The notes: generated from the sequence alone by a model not told the origin. Shown: positions 32,801 to 42,230, counted from the first letter of the stretch. The stretch is 64,000 nt of DNA from Spirochaetota bacterium (GCA_017999915.1 JAGNKX010000001.1:434001-498000); one strand, 5' to 3'. Translations and numbers: made by a program.

Positions 32801-33661
32801 ATGATACAGACAGCATCAATAAATTTTCGACCGGATGACGAGAGCTCACTTCCGCTCCTTGCGCAGCTCATAGAATTTCTTGAGGAGAAGCATATCAGGA
32901 TCCATCTGCCGGAATACGACATCATCCGCGGTGAATCATTTTATCGCCTGGCGGTGCCGCAGGACCAGTTCGTTCACGGCGCGGACCTGATCATCGTCAT
33001 CGGCGGGGACGGCACCTTTCTCCGCACAGCCCGACTTTTCTGCGGAACGGGGAAGCCGATATTCGGGATTAACAGGGGGCGCCTCGGGTTCCTGACAGAA
33101 TTCAGCCCCCAAGAATATCCGGTCCACCTGGAAAACGTCCTGAAGGGCCACTATTCCACGGTGGAACGGCTCGTTCTCGAGGTCGTCCTGCGACGGGACG
33201 GCATGGACCTGGTAAGCCAGTGCTTTCTCAATGACGCGGTGCTCCACAAGGGATCATTTTCGCGGCCCATACGCCTGGAGCTGCAGATCGACGGGTGCTT
33301 TTTCAGCTCATACACCGGGGACGGCCTCATCATCTCCACGCCCACCGGCTCAACGGCCTACGCCCTGTCCGCCGGCGGCCCCATCATAACCCCGACGGAA
33401 GCGAAAATTTTTCTGCTGATTCCCATCTGCCCTCACAGCCTTGCCATGCGGCCAATGATCATCCCTGCGACATCCGACTTCCGGGCGCGCATAGCGTCGG
33501 ATTACAAGAATTTATTATTGACAATTGACGGTCAGGAAGTAATTGGAATAGACGGAAAGGACGAGATTCTGATACGACAGTCCAATAAGAACATCAAGCT
33601 GATAACGCATCCGGAAAAAAATTACTATTCCATCCTGCGCGAAAAGCTCGGGTGGGGTTAG
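32801..33661 (+). CDS. nadK: NAD kinase
   Basis: Makes NADP from NAD and ATP or polyphosphate. Family motifs are GGDGTFLRT (residues 68-76, with the catalytic D70) and the diagnostic DGLIISTPTGSTAYALSAGGPI segment. The 286-residue length from the ATG at 32801 is normal. The frame is open to a TTG at 32786, which is less likely. The stop lies 20 bases before recN, so nadK-recN is probably one transcript, as in many bacteria. Confidence 0.95.
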   Translation: MIQTASINFRPDDESSLPLLAQLIEFLEEKHIRIHLPEYDIIRGESFYRLAVPQDQFVHGADLIIVIGGDGTFLRTARLFCGTGKPIFGINRGRLGFLTEFSPQEYPVHLENVLKGHYSTVERLVLEVVLRRDGMDLVSQCFLNDAVLHKGSFSRPIRLELQIDGCFFSSYTGDGLIISTPTGSTAYALSAGGPIITPTEAKIFLLIPICPHSLAMRPMIIPATSDFRARIASDYKNLLLTIDGQEVIGIDGKDEILIRQSNKNIKLITHPEKNYYSILREKLGWG

Positions 33662-33681
33662 TATACGGCGGGACCACGACA

Positions 33682-35403
33682 ATGCTCCTCGAGATGAGAA
33701 TAAAAAACTTTGTCATCATTGAAGATCTTGCCATCTCTTTCGGCAAAGGCCTCAATATCCTGACCGGCGAAACAGGCGCGGGAAAATCGATCCTCATAGA
33801 CGCGCTTTCGGGCATCCTGGGCGAAAAGATGACCACCGACATGATCAGGACCGGGTTCGAGAAAGCCAGCCTGGAGGCGGTGTTCGACATCTCCTCATCA
33901 CCCCAGGTACGGCAGGTCCTTGAGGAATCCGGCATCGACTGCGATGACGATTCCCTCATCCTTCGCCGGGAGCTCTATTCCAGCGGCAAGGGACGCTCCT
34001 TTGCCAATTCTGTGCAGGTGCCGGCTTCCAAGCTGAAGGAATGTTCCGAATACCTGATCGATATCCACGGCCAAAACGAGCACCAGAACATAGTCAAGGT
34101 TTCGCGGCACCGCGAGCTCCTGGACAGCTTCGGCGGCCTCGACGGCGACGTTTCACGGGTCCGGGCGATTCACGAGCGCCTCCAGAATCTGAAAGACCGT
34201 CTTAATTCCTTCGAAATCGACGAGCGCGAAAAGGCCCGCCGCATAGAGTACAACTCCTTCGCCATCAAAGAGATCGACGCCGCCGGATTGAAGATCGGGG
34301 AAGAGGAGGAGCTGAAAAACGAATCACTGCTCCTGGCAAACTCGGAAAAGCTGTTCAAGGAAATCAACACCTCCTCCCGCCTGATGGGCGGTGAGGGAGG
34401 CATCATATCGAAGCTGAAAACCGCGGATCAGAGCCTCTCCAGGGTCTCGGAATATGACCCGGAAATTGCGGGGACCCTTGACGCGATCAAGGAGGCCCTC
34501 TATTCCCTGGAAGACGCGTCCATCTTCCTGCGCGATTACGAAAAAAACATCGATTTTTCGCCGGAGCGGATCAACCAGGTGGAAGAGAGGCTTTCGCTCC
34601 TGTCAACGTTGAAGAAAAAATACGGGGACACCGTCCAGGACATTGTTAACTACGCTGAAAAGGCGCGCAAGGAGCTTGATGCGATCAATTCCGGCGACGA
34701 GGAAAAGGAGCGCCTGAAAAACGAATACCGCCTGGCGGTGAAGGATGCGAAGGAGACAGCCCTGGCACTGTCCGACCAGCGCAAGGAGGTGGCCCGCCGC
34801 CTTGAGGCAAAGGTCATGAAGGAGCTCGCTGACCTCGGCATGGCTGGGACCCAGTTCCGTGTTTCCATCCAGCGGGAAGCGAGCCCAGAGGGTGAAATCG
34901 AGGCAGACAACAAGCGCTATGCCCTCTATCCCCACGGCCTGGACCGGATCGAGTTTCTTCTTTCAGCCAACGCCGGCGAAGACCTGCGCCAGCTCCGTAA
35001 GGTCGCCTCGGGCGGCGAAATGTCGCGGATCATGCTTGCCATCAAGAACGTCATTCTCTCCGCCGATATCGTCGACAGCCTGGTTTTCGACGAGGTCGAT
35101 GCTGGCATCGGCGGAAAGGTCGCCGAGATCGTGGGCCGGAAACTGAAATCCCTGGCCGGGAACCGCCAGGTCCTCGTGGTGACCCACCTTCCCCAGATCG
35201 CCGCCATGTCCGACCGGCACTACACCGTGCAGAAAGGAAAGACCGGCGAGCGCGTCACCACACTGGTGAAGCAGCTCTCGGCCAAGGAAAAGATCAGGGA
35301 AGTAGCCCGGATGCTGGCAGGCGAAACGATCACCGACATATCCATGAAGCACGCTGAAGAAATGGTCCGCAATGCAGAAAAAATCCCCGCGCCCGGACGA
35401 TAG
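33682..35403 (+). CDS. recN: DNA repair protein RecN
   Basis: SMC-like ATPase that holds DNA ends during double-strand-break repair. Walker A is GETGAGKS (29-36); the coiled-coil middle runs about 155-400. The C-terminal half has the ABC signature KVASGGEMSRIMLAIK and Walker B in SLVFDEVDAGIGG, followed by VVTHLPQIAA. About 573 residues, normal. Starts at 33682 or 33694 (MRIKNF) are both possible. The last 32 bases overlap the next gene. Confidence 0.96.
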   Translation: MLLEMRIKNFVIIEDLAISFGKGLNILTGETGAGKSILIDALSGILGEKMTTDMIRTGFEKASLEAVFDISSSPQVRQVLEESGIDCDDDSLILRRELYSSGKGRSFANSVQVPASKLKECSEYLIDIHGQNEHQNIVKVSRHRELLDSFGGLDGDVSRVRAIHERLQNLKDRLNSFEIDEREKARRIEYNSFAIKEIDAAGLKIGEEEELKNESLLLANSEKLFKEINTSSRLMGGEGGIISKLKTADQSLSRVSEYDPEIAGTLDAIKEALYSLEDASIFLRDYEKNIDFSPERINQVEERLSLLSTLKKKYGDTVQDIVNYAEKARKELDAINSGDEEKERLKNEYRLAVKDAKETALALSDQRKEVARRLEAKVMKELADLGMAGTQFRVSIQREASPEGEIEADNKRYALYPHGLDRIEFLLSANAGEDLRQLRKVASGGEMSRIMLAIKNVILSADIVDSLVFDEVDAGIGGKVAEIVGRKLKSLAGNRQVLVVTHLPQIAAMSDRHYTVQKGKTGERVTTLVKQLSAKEKIREVARMLAGETITDISMKHAEEMVRNAEKIPAPGR

Positions 35404-35968
35404 GATCGACCTTTCACAGGCCCTTACCGCCGTCATCGCGGACATTGTCCGCCGCTGCGGACCCCTCGGCCATATCGATGTAAACAGGCTGCTCGTGTGC
35501 GTGGGATCCAACAGGGGCGGCCGTTATGGCGGCTTATACGGGAAGCTGATCCCCCTGCGTTTTAAGGACGGATCATCCCTTCTCAGATTCCGGGGCAGGA
35601 TTTACGCCCTTCCTGAAATAACCAGCAACGGCGCTTCCTGTCTCTATATCATCTACTTTTATATGCCCCGTTTTTTCGATCTTTCCTGGGAGGAGAAGCT
35701 CAGGGTGATTTTTCATGAACTCTATCATATCAGTCCCGAATTCGACGGGGATATACGCCGCATGGGAGCCGTTAAAGCCGCCCACGGGCATTCCAAAAAG
35801 CGCTACGATTCCCTCTTTGATTCCGAGCTGCAGATCTATAAAAACCATATCCAAGGGACTCCCCTCGTCGATTTTCTCAGCATGAAATCTCAGGACCTGT
35901 ACGCACGGTATCGCCGCGTTACCGCGGTCCGCATGAAGCATCCCCGCCCGATCATCATTAATTCCTAG
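35372..35968 (+). CDS. Putative zinc metallopeptidase
   Basis: A 198-residue soluble protein with an HExxH motif in IFHELYHISPEFDG, plus following acidic residues (EFDGD) as in small putative metallopeptidase domains. The region before it (YIIYFYMPRFFDLSWEEKL) is hydrophobic but not a clear membrane helix. The gene starts 32 bases inside recN, so translation is coupled. A protease function is inferred from the motif; substrate unknown. It may be a SprT/phage-type metallopeptidase relative. Confidence 0.75.
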   Translation: MQKKSPRPDDRIDLSQALTAVIADIVRRCGPLGHIDVNRLLVCVGSNRGGRYGGLYGKLIPLRFKDGSSLLRFRGRIYALPEITSNGASCLYIIYFYMPRFFDLSWEEKLRVIFHELYHISPEFDGDIRRMGAVKAAHGHSKKRYDSLFDSELQIYKNHIQGTPLVDFLSMKSQDLYARYRRVTAVRMKHPRPIIINS

Positions 35969-36012
35969 AATGACAAAAATAACTTGACATGAACGGCCCC
36001 TCAATGGCTTTG

Positions 36013-36046
36013 TTTCTATTCATAGAATCGTTTCTATCAATAGAAA
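36013..36046. promoter_or_regulatory. Two tandem palindromes, candidate operator of the TrpR-like repressor
   Basis: TTTCTAT-TC-ATAGAAT (36013-36028) and the perfect palindrome TTTCTAT-CA-ATAGAAA (36031-36046), with centres 18 bases apart. They lie 11 bases before the ATG of the TrpR-family gene. Tandem dyads at this position fit an autoregulatory operator. A TTGACA sits at 35984 but no fitting -10 was found. Confidence 0.65.
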
Positions 36047-36057
36047 CTATAGCAATC

Positions 36058-36369
36058 ATGACCAACAACAAACTGAGGGAAATAGCGTCCGCGCTGGCTG
36101 CTTCCGAGGACCGGGAACAGATCGAGTCATTTTTAAAAAGCATCCTCACCAGGAACGAGATCGATGAAATCTCCGCCCGGTGGGAGCTGGTGAAGCTGCT
36201 CGATGAAGGCATGAGCCAGAGAAAAATCGCCGACCGCCTCGGTATCAGCCTCTGCAAGATCACCAGGGGCTCACGGGAGCTTAAAAAGGCCCATTCCCCC
36301 TTCAGAGCCATGATTGAGCGGTACAAGGAAACCGCAAAAGAACCGCCTGGAAAAAAACAGGCGAATTAA
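36058..36369 (+). CDS. TrpR-family transcriptional repressor
   Basis: A 103-residue all-helical DNA-binding protein. The TrpR/YerC-type helix-turn-helix is at about residues 50-75 (GMSQRKIADRLGISLCKITRGSRELKK). This agrees with the family's recognition helix, and the N-terminal dimer helices (EQIESFLKSILTRNEI...ARWELVKLL) also match. In this family the repressor binds tryptophan and represses trp genes. Here trpB2 follows 15 bases after the stop, and tandem palindromes precede the start. A Trp-responsive autoregulated trpR-trpB2 unit is the likely reading; Trp binding is inferred. Confidence 0.88.
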   Translation: MTNNKLREIASALAASEDREQIESFLKSILTRNEIDEISARWELVKLLDEGMSQRKIADRLGISLCKITRGSRELKKAHSPFRAMIERYKETAKEPPGKKQAN

Positions 36370-36384
36370 TATAAGGAGTTTCCT

Positions 36385-37773
36385 ATGCAGAATAAAATTT
36401 TTCTCAACGAAAGCGAAATGCCGCGGAAATGGTACAATATCGCGGCCGACCTTCCGACCCCTCTTCAGCCGCCTCTGGGGCCTGATGGAAAGCCCGTTAC
36501 CCCCGACATGCTGGCCCCGGTATTTCCCATGAACCTGATCGAGCAGGAAGTGAGCCAGGAACGGTGGATCGATATACCGGAGGGAATCCTCGAGCTGCTG
36601 TACCGGTGGCGGCCTTCGCCGCTGCACCGCGCCTATCATCTTGAAAAGGCCCTGGGGACGCCGGCTCGCATCTACTATAAAAATGAGAGCGTATCGCCGG
36701 CGGGGAGCCACAAGCCCAATACGGCCGTGGCCCAGGCCTGGTACAACAAGCAGTTCGGCATTAAAAAGCTTACCACCGAAACAGGCGCCGGCCAGTGGGG
36801 AAGCGCCCTCTCCTTCGCCTGCTCCCTTATCGGCCTCGAGTGCAAGATCTTCATGGTTCGCATCAGCTTCGAGCAGAAGCCGATGCGCAAAACCATGATG
36901 CAGACCTGGGGCGGCACCTGTATCCCCAGCCCGAGCCCGGAAACCAAGGCGGGCCGGGACGTCCTGGCAAAGCATCCGGACACCCCCGGCAGCCTGGGTA
37001 TCGCCATCAGCGAGGCGGTCGAAGCCGCGGTATCCGATACCACCGGTCAGACCCGCTATTCCCTGGGCAGCGTCCTGAACCACGTGCTCCTTCACCAGAC
37101 CATAATCGGCCAGGAGGCGAAAATCCAGCTCCAAAAGGCCGGGGAAAAGAAGGTCGATATCGTTATCGGCTGCGCCGGCGGCGGCAGCAATTTCGCCGGT
37201 CTCGCCTTTCCCTTTGCCAGCGATAAGATAAACGGGGCGCAGATTGAGATAATCCCGGTGGAGCCTGCCTCTTGCCCCACCCTCACCAAGGGCCCCTTTA
37301 TCTATGACCATGGCGATATCGCGAAGATGACGCCGCTTTTGCCGATGCACTCCCTGGGCCACAGTTTCGTGCCCGATGCCATCCACGCCGGGGGCCTTCG
37401 CTATCACGGCATGGCGCCGCTCGTTTCAGCCGGCGTGGTGGAGGGACTCTTCAAACCCATGGCGCTGCAGCAAATCGAATGTTACAAGGCGGCCATGCTT
37501 TTCGCCAGAACCGAAGGAATTATCATCGCGCCGGAGACCAGCCACGCCGTCGCAGCCACAATCCGCAAGGCCAGGGAAGCAAAGGAAGAAGGCAAGGAAA
37601 AAGTGATCGTCTTCAACCTGAGCGGCCATGGACTGATGGACCTGTACGGCTATGACCTCTTTCTTCAAAATAAGCTGGTGGACCATGAGCTGCACCAGGA
37701 CGAAGTCAACGAGGCCCTGGCGGAGCTGAGCAATCTCCCCAAACCCTCGGCCGCAAAGACCGGTAAATGGTAA
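36385..37773 (+). CDS. trpB: Tryptophan synthase beta chain, TrpB2 type
   Basis: PLP enzyme that condenses indole and serine to tryptophan. Lys110 in [10 protein letters not shown] binds PLP, and the phosphate loop is [11 protein letters not shown]. The 462-residue length and the N-terminal extension ([19 protein letters not shown]) mark the TrpB2 class, which works without TrpA and may salvage indole. AAGGAG precedes the ATG by about 7 bases. No trpA or other trp gene is adjacent. Forms an operon with the TrpR-like regulator. Confidence 0.95.
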   Translation: MQNKIFLNESEMPRKWYNIAADLPTPLQPPLGPDGKPVTPDMLAPVFPMNLIEQEVSQERWIDIPEGILELLYRWRPSPLHRAYHLEKALGTPARIYYKNESVSPAGSHKPNTAVAQAWYNKQFGIKKLTTETGAGQWGSALSFACSLIGLECKIFMVRISFEQKPMRKTMMQTWGGTCIPSPSPETKAGRDVLAKHPDTPGSLGIAISEAVEAAVSDTTGQTRYSLGSVLNHVLLHQTIIGQEAKIQLQKAGEKKVDIVIGCAGGGSNFAGLAFPFASDKINGAQIEIIPVEPASCPTLTKGPFIYDHGDIAKMTPLLPMHSLGHSFVPDAIHAGGLRYHGMAPLVSAGVVEGLFKPMALQQIECYKAAMLFARTEGIIIAPETSHAVAATIRKAREAKEEGKEKVIVFNLSGHGLMDLYGYDLFLQNKLVDHELHQDEVNEALAELSNLPKPSAAKTGKW

Positions 37774-37780
37774 CAAATCC

Positions 37781-37819
37781 AACCAGGCATATTCGCACCC
37801 CCCGCGGATATGCCTGGTT
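37781..37819. repeat. Perfect 12-bp inverted repeat after trpB2, overlapping the next start codon
   Basis: AACCAGGCATAT (37781-37792) pairs with ATATGCCTGGTT (37808-37819) around a 15-base GC-rich loop. It follows the trpB2 stop by 7 bases but has no T-run, and the right arm contains the first ATG (37810) of the SGNH gene. It may act as a weak terminator or translational control. Confidence 0.7.
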
Positions 37820-38913
37820 ATAATACCCGAACGCCATCCGTGACAAAAAATTCTTCCATAAAAATACTGTCCCTTACTATATCGATAATGCTCCTCCTTT
37901 TCGGAGTAGTGGAACTTTCCTTACGTCTTTACCGGGCTTTTGATCCGGCCTTTATAATCACGCCCGATACGACCTATCTCCGTTACCGCGGCAGGCCCTG
38001 TTCCGAAGAGTTTAACGGGTTCAGGCTCAACTCCCGCGGCTACAAGGATATCGAATTCAGCGGACGGAAAAAGCCGGGTCACTACAGGCTAGTGGCCGTA
38101 GGGGATTCCCAGACCTATGGCGCCGTACCCTACGAGGACAGCTACATGAACCTCGTGGAGAAAAGGCTGCGTTCGGTCCATGGCAAATCAGAAATCCTCA
38201 ACCTGGGGATACCCCAAGCTGGCCCGGTGGACTATCTGTCGGTCCTGGCTGATGAAGGATTCAGCCTGAACCCCGACATGGTCATTATACATTTCAACAT
38301 ATTTGACGACTTCAAAAATGGAGGAAAGCGCTTCAGGCTGTATTCATATTCAGCCGCAGCTACATGGATTAATGGATACATCGCCCGCATTATTAAACCG
38401 AAGGGCGCGATTTTCGGCTCCGGACCATACAGGGAAGGATTTTCACTGAGGAGCGATGAAGCATACCTGCAGCTCCTCCTTGACGCCCATGGGATGGTAT
38501 TCAAAAAAAACAATGCCCGTTTCAACGATGATTTCAGGAGCTCATTTGATTTTATAACCAGGATAGACAGGGCCTGCAAAAAGAGAAATATAGCCCTGGC
38601 TGTTGTGATAATCCCGGCCGATCTCCAGCTCTATCCCCATCTTCAAAAAAAGGCATGGGCAGCCCTGAACGCATCAGAGGAGGATTTTGATTACAGAAAG
38701 CCGAACAGGATTCTTGCTGCCGAGTTAACGAAGCGCGGTATTCCTTACCTTGACCTGCTGGATTATTTTCTCCCGGAAATTAATAAATCTGGCAAGAGCG
38801 TCACCCAGGGAAACGATCCTCACTGGAACAGGTTCGGCAGCAGGATAGCAGCCGAGGCTGTCAGTCCCTGGCTTATCAGGCAGGTGAGTCTTCGTCTGCG
38901 CCCTGCGAAATGA
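37810..38913 (+). CDS. Membrane-anchored SGNH/GDSL hydrolase
   Basis: A 367-residue protein with one N-terminal membrane helix (about residues 18-36) and a SGNH hydrolase domain outside or on the membrane. Nucleophile S100 lies in AVGDSQTYG, and the Asp-His pair is in GNDPHWNRFG near the end. Related proteins deacetylate or acylate surface polysaccharides and lipids. The ATG at 37810 lies in a hairpin arm; a GTG at 37840 is an alternative start. No clear substrate from context. Confidence 0.85.
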   Translation: MPGYNTRTPSVTKNSSIKILSLTISIMLLLFGVVELSLRLYRAFDPAFIITPDTTYLRYRGRPCSEEFNGFRLNSRGYKDIEFSGRKKPGHYRLVAVGDSQTYGAVPYEDSYMNLVEKRLRSVHGKSEILNLGIPQAGPVDYLSVLADEGFSLNPDMVIIHFNIFDDFKNGGKRFRLYSYSAAATWINGYIARIIKPKGAIFGSGPYREGFSLRSDEAYLQLLLDAHGMVFKKNNARFNDDFRSSFDFITRIDRACKKRNIALAVVIIPADLQLYPHLQKKAWAALNASEEDFDYRKPNRILAAELTKRGIPYLDLLDYFLPEINKSGKSVTQGNDPHWNRFGSRIAAEAVSPWLIRQVSLRLRPAK

Positions 38914-38975
38914 TGGGCAAGCAGTTCTCCCTGTTCCTGCAGGCAAGGATCCCCATAGGACTTTTTGAGGCTCCC

Positions 38976-39251
38976 TTAGAACTGGTAATCCCCCCGGAGA
39001 GAGCCCGAGAAGTCGGATACATCAACAGTTTCTATATGGCCGTAAAAAGAGAAATTTTTTGGATTGGTCGTAAGATCCGAGATATATTGTCTCACCAGAT
39101 CCCCATCGTCAGTATTAAGAAGAACCCTGACAGAGCCGTCGGAGAGGTTGGATGCAGTGCCATGGATGCAATGGACGCGGGCATACTGGCTGCAGTAGGC
39201 TCTGCAGCAGACACCCTGAACCCTTCCATGGAGAATTATTTTTTTTGCCAT
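38976..39251 (-). CDS. acyP: Acylphosphatase, Cys-rich variant
   Basis: Hydrolyses acyl phosphates. The 91-residue protein has the family motif GRVQGVCCR with catalytic R17 and N35 in TASNLSDGSV. The usual hydrophobic residue (GVGFR or GVFFR) is replaced by Cys15-Cys16, and C20 and C28 follow, which is unusual. GGAG lies 9 bases before the ATG at 39251; the longer frame to 39356 is unlikely. Opposite strand to the SGNH gene. Confidence 0.9.
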   Translation of the reverse strand: MAKKIILHGRVQGVCCRAYCSQYARVHCIHGTASNLSDGSVRVLLNTDDGDLVRQYISDLTTNPKNFSFYGHIETVDVSDFSGSLRGDYQF

Positions 39252-39377
39252 ATCACACGACTCCACCGGCCCCTGCAACAGGGGCCTTGCAGTACTATAG
39301 TACATTGCCGGCGACACGGAAGCAAGAATTTTTATTACAAAGGCATCACAGGGCAATCTAAGTCATGATCCCGGGTA

Positions 39378-40784
39378 TCAAGCTTTTTCAACAGCAAGGG
39401 TTTCTTTTGTGCGATGCCGTTCGCTGGATTCCATGCGGGCAATATCTTTGAGATATTCACTGTTATTTTTCTTCCACCGGCGGTTTATGATCCTCGCATA
39501 CACGGCTATGCCCGCGGCGATCCAGTTCTTGCGCAGCATCTTTCTTACGATTTCAGACAGGGAATAAAACCGCTCGTGGCTGTATGTCTGCGCCCGCTGC
39601 AGGCCTTTCAATGAAAAATGCAGGGGCCGGTACACGACATGGTGTGCGTCATACATTGACCAGTCGGGAAATACGATGCGTTTTTCCACATGCTTGTAGA
39701 ACTCGGACCCGGGAAAAGGCGTCAACATGAGGAACTGCGCCGACGTCAGTTTCATCTTTTTTGCGTATTCCACGGTCATCTTGACCGAGTCCCACGTATC
39801 GCTGTCAAAGCCATGGACGAACATGCCATGGATATGTATGTTGAAGGAATGGATGATCCTGACGGCCTTTATGATATCGTCGACGGTCTGCTTCTTCTTC
39901 ATCTCTTTCAGGCTTTCGGGGTTGAACGATTCGAACCCGATGAACAGGGTGTGGCAGCCGCTCCGTTTCATGAGGTCCAGAAGCTCGAGGTCATTGACGA
40001 TATCCGCCCGCACCTGCGTGGACCACTTGAAGGTAAGCCCTTCGCGCAGCATGGCTTGCAGCAGCTCCTTGGCCCTTTTCCTGTTCGCGGCAAAATGATC
40101 ATCGTAAAAGAATATCATTTTCCCGAGGCCCCTGTAGCGCCTCAATTCATCGAGGATATGCTCCGTGGACCGGTATCGGTATTTTTTCCCGAACATACCC
40201 GTAACGGAACAGAACGAGCAATCGTAGGGGCACCCGCGCGACGTCTGCACCGGAAGCACTTTAAGCTTCGAGCCGTCTTTCATGAGGGAAAAATCAGAAA
40301 ACGGCAGCCGGTCGAGATCGTTCTCGAATTCACGCATCGGATTGTGCACGAAAAGATCGCCGTCCTTGTATGAAAGATTTGGCACCGATCGATAATCCCT
40401 GTCTGACTCCCAGGCATCGATGAACCGCATGAGAGGGATCTCTCCCTCACCCCGTATTACGAAATCAGCGTATTCAAGGGCCTCTTCGGGAAGAAAGGTC
40501 ACGTGGGGCCCCCCCATGATAACGGTGATTCCCATGCGGCGTATCGTATTGGCAACGCTATAAGAATTGATCGATGTGGGAGTAATGGTGGATATTCCCA
40601 CAATATCCGCGTCTGACAGCTCGTCATAATGTATCGAGGTCAGATCTTCGACGATTATTTGCGTATCCCAGCCGCGATTTTTCATCATCGTGGCCAGAAT
40701 GAAAATTCCGATTCTCGGCAGGGCAAATTGCGTGAAGATATGTTCTCCCGGCGGTTTAGGTTCAATAAACACGATTTTTTTCAT
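39378..40784 (-). CDS. B12-binding domain radical SAM enzyme
   Basis: A 468-residue class-B-type radical SAM protein. The N-terminal ~130 residues form a cobalamin-binding Rossmann-like domain (GISTITPTSINSY, IMGGPHVTFLPEEAL). The 4Fe-4S motif is C185, C189, C192 in SRGCPYDCSFC. Such enzymes methylate unactivated carbons or do ring rearrangements in lipid or tetrapyrrole metabolism (BchE, HpnP/HpnR-like groups). The exact substrate is unknown; the sequence around FCSVTGMFGKKYRYRS is of the lipid-modification type. Stands alone. Confidence 0.88.
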   Translation of the reverse strand: MKKIVFIEPKPPGEHIFTQFALPRIGIFILATMMKNRGWDTQIIVEDLTSIHYDELSDADIVGISTITPTSINSYSVANTIRRMGITVIMGGPHVTFLPEEALEYADFVIRGEGEIPLMRFIDAWESDRDYRSVPNLSYKDGDLFVHNPMREFENDLDRLPFSDFSLMKDGSKLKVLPVQTSRGCPYDCSFCSVTGMFGKKYRYRSTEHILDELRRYRGLGKMIFFYDDHFAANRKRAKELLQAMLREGLTFKWSTQVRADIVNDLELLDLMKRSGCHTLFIGFESFNPESLKEMKKKQTVDDIIKAVRIIHSFNIHIHGMFVHGFDSDTWDSVKMTVEYAKKMKLTSAQFLMLTPFPGSEFYKHVEKRIVFPDWSMYDAHHVVYRPLHFSLKGLQRAQTYSHERFYSLSEIVRKMLRKNWIAAGIAVYARIINRRWKKNNSEYLKDIARMESSERHRTKETLAVEKA

Positions 40785-40875
40785 TGAAATTTCCTGTATA
40801 TGGATATGATAAAAAAGACAGAAGTAAAGATTTATTGTTGCATCTTTTTTTTGATAAACAATAAAAATGATCTAA

Positions 40876-41316
40876 ATGAAAATGTCATTAATAAAATCAT
40901 GCCCTCGTAAAAGAATTGTTGCGATTGGATATATTCTTTCCGGTGCAGTACCGGCATTATTGTGCGCAATTATTCTGTCATGCTCATTTCTGAATTATAA
41001 GAAAAGTTCATGGGAAGGGATCCATGACGGCACCCTCCGCGTTTTCGTTCACTATAATTACATTGACGGCATTGACGGGAAAATCAATCGCGCCACCGAT
41101 GATGTCTTGCTTGATACCGGCAGGATCAGGGCTGAAACCATTCTGGTGAGCTACCTGCGCATCCGCGGTGCCGGTTTTGAACAAGCCGCTGCCTGCCAGC
41201 GTCTTCTTCCCGGCATCCTCTCCGGTGGAATAATCCGCCATAAGTTCTGTCGCGATGATTACTGCGCCGCCTATATTGACTTTACCGTGAATGATTTTCT
41301 CAAGGCAGCAGATTGA
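40876..41316 (+). CDS. Probable lipoprotein of unknown function
   Basis: A 146-residue protein with an N-terminal hydrophobic stretch and a spirochaete-like lipobox (CAIILSCSF). The mature part has three further Cys late (HKFCRDDYC), possibly a disulphide, and ends with FTVNDFLKAAD. No family recognised. A clear ribosome-binding site is lacking. It precedes the methyltransferase gene by about 45 bases. Confidence 0.65.
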   Translation: MKMSLIKSCPRKRIVAIGYILSGAVPALLCAIILSCSFLNYKKSSWEGIHDGTLRVFVHYNYIDGIDGKINRATDDVLLDTGRIRAETILVSYLRIRGAGFEQAAACQRLLPGILSGGIIRHKFCRDDYCAAYIDFTVNDFLKAAD

Positions 41317-41360
41317 ATTGCTGAACCGGCCCATGCCTATGAAGAGGTTTGCAACTCCCT

Positions 41361-42191
41361 ATGACTGATCCCGCGCACTTTCTTGTGAAAACCGGGGATG
41401 GTTCGTACACCCTCTACCTCCCTGAGTATGACGAGCATATGCATTCACTATCCGGGGCCTACGAGGAAGCACTGCTGAAGCATGTGCGCCCCTCCGGGAT
41501 CCTTGGCCTGAATAAATCCGCTCTGCAGGTCCTCGATGTCGGCTTCGGCCTCGGGTATAACACCCTTGCATTGCTTGCCGAACTGGAGCGGGCCGGATAC
41601 CTGGGCGTCGTCACTGTTTTCTCCCTCGAACGGGACCGATCATTGGCCGCCGCGTTGGCATCCATCACGTTTGATGATGATCGGGGCCGGCTCTATACCG
41701 CGCTGCAGAAGGCCTACATCGGGGGATCATCAACCGCCGGGAGCGCCTCGATTTCCGTTCTTTTCGGCGATGCCCGGGAGAACGTCAGGCCCCTGCCCGA
41801 TGAAGCCTTTGACGCGGTGTTCTTCGACCCCTTTTCACCCTCTCGGAATCCGGAGCTCTGGTCCGTGGATTTCTTCAGGCAGATATACCGGACAATGAAC
41901 GATCAGGCCGTGCTCACAACCTATTCCAGCGCTCCGCAGGTCCGCTCCGCCCTTCTCGAAGCCGGCTTTCTCATCGGCAGGGGACCCTCTGTGGGGGGCA
42001 AACGCGAGGGAACCATTGCTTCAAAAAGCAATATAATACCGGAGATAACCGCGCACGACATGGCCCTTCTCATGGCCAACAAGCGTGCTGTTCCCTACCG
42101 TGATCCTGAACTTTCCGCTGACAGGGAGACAATTCGTGGCAGGCGCAGTGATGAGATGAAGCAGTTTCATTCTGAGATCAATGATCAGTAA
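41361..42191 (+). CDS. MnmD-like tRNA methyltransferase (MnmC N-terminal domain type)
   Basis: A SAM-dependent methyltransferase of about 276 residues. SAM-binding glycine motif DVGFGLGYNTLAL (about residues 55-67) and the catalytic FFDPFSPSRNPELWS motif match the MnmC N-terminal (DUF752) domain. That domain makes the methylaminomethyl group of mnm5-(2-thio)U34 in tRNA. It lacks the C-terminal FAD oxidase, as in MnmD of many bacteria. mnmE, which starts the same modification, lies 2 kb away. Start at ATG 41361 preferred over a TTG at 41349. Confidence 0.85.
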   Translation: MTDPAHFLVKTGDGSYTLYLPEYDEHMHSLSGAYEEALLKHVRPSGILGLNKSALQVLDVGFGLGYNTLALLAELERAGYLGVVTVFSLERDRSLAAALASITFDDDRGRLYTALQKAYIGGSSTAGSASISVLFGDARENVRPLPDEAFDAVFFDPFSPSRNPELWSVDFFRQIYRTMNDQAVLTTYSSAPQVRSALLEAGFLIGRGPSVGGKREGTIASKSNIIPEITAHDMALLMANKRAVPYRDPELSADRETIRGRRSDEMKQFHSEINDQ

Positions 42192-42230
42192 AATAAACAG
42201 CGGAATATTGATCCCGCGGCGAAGATTGTA

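Noticed and set aside
36271-37407. 378-codon open frame opposite trpB2
   Set aside because: Antisense shadow of a PLP enzyme with intact motifs.
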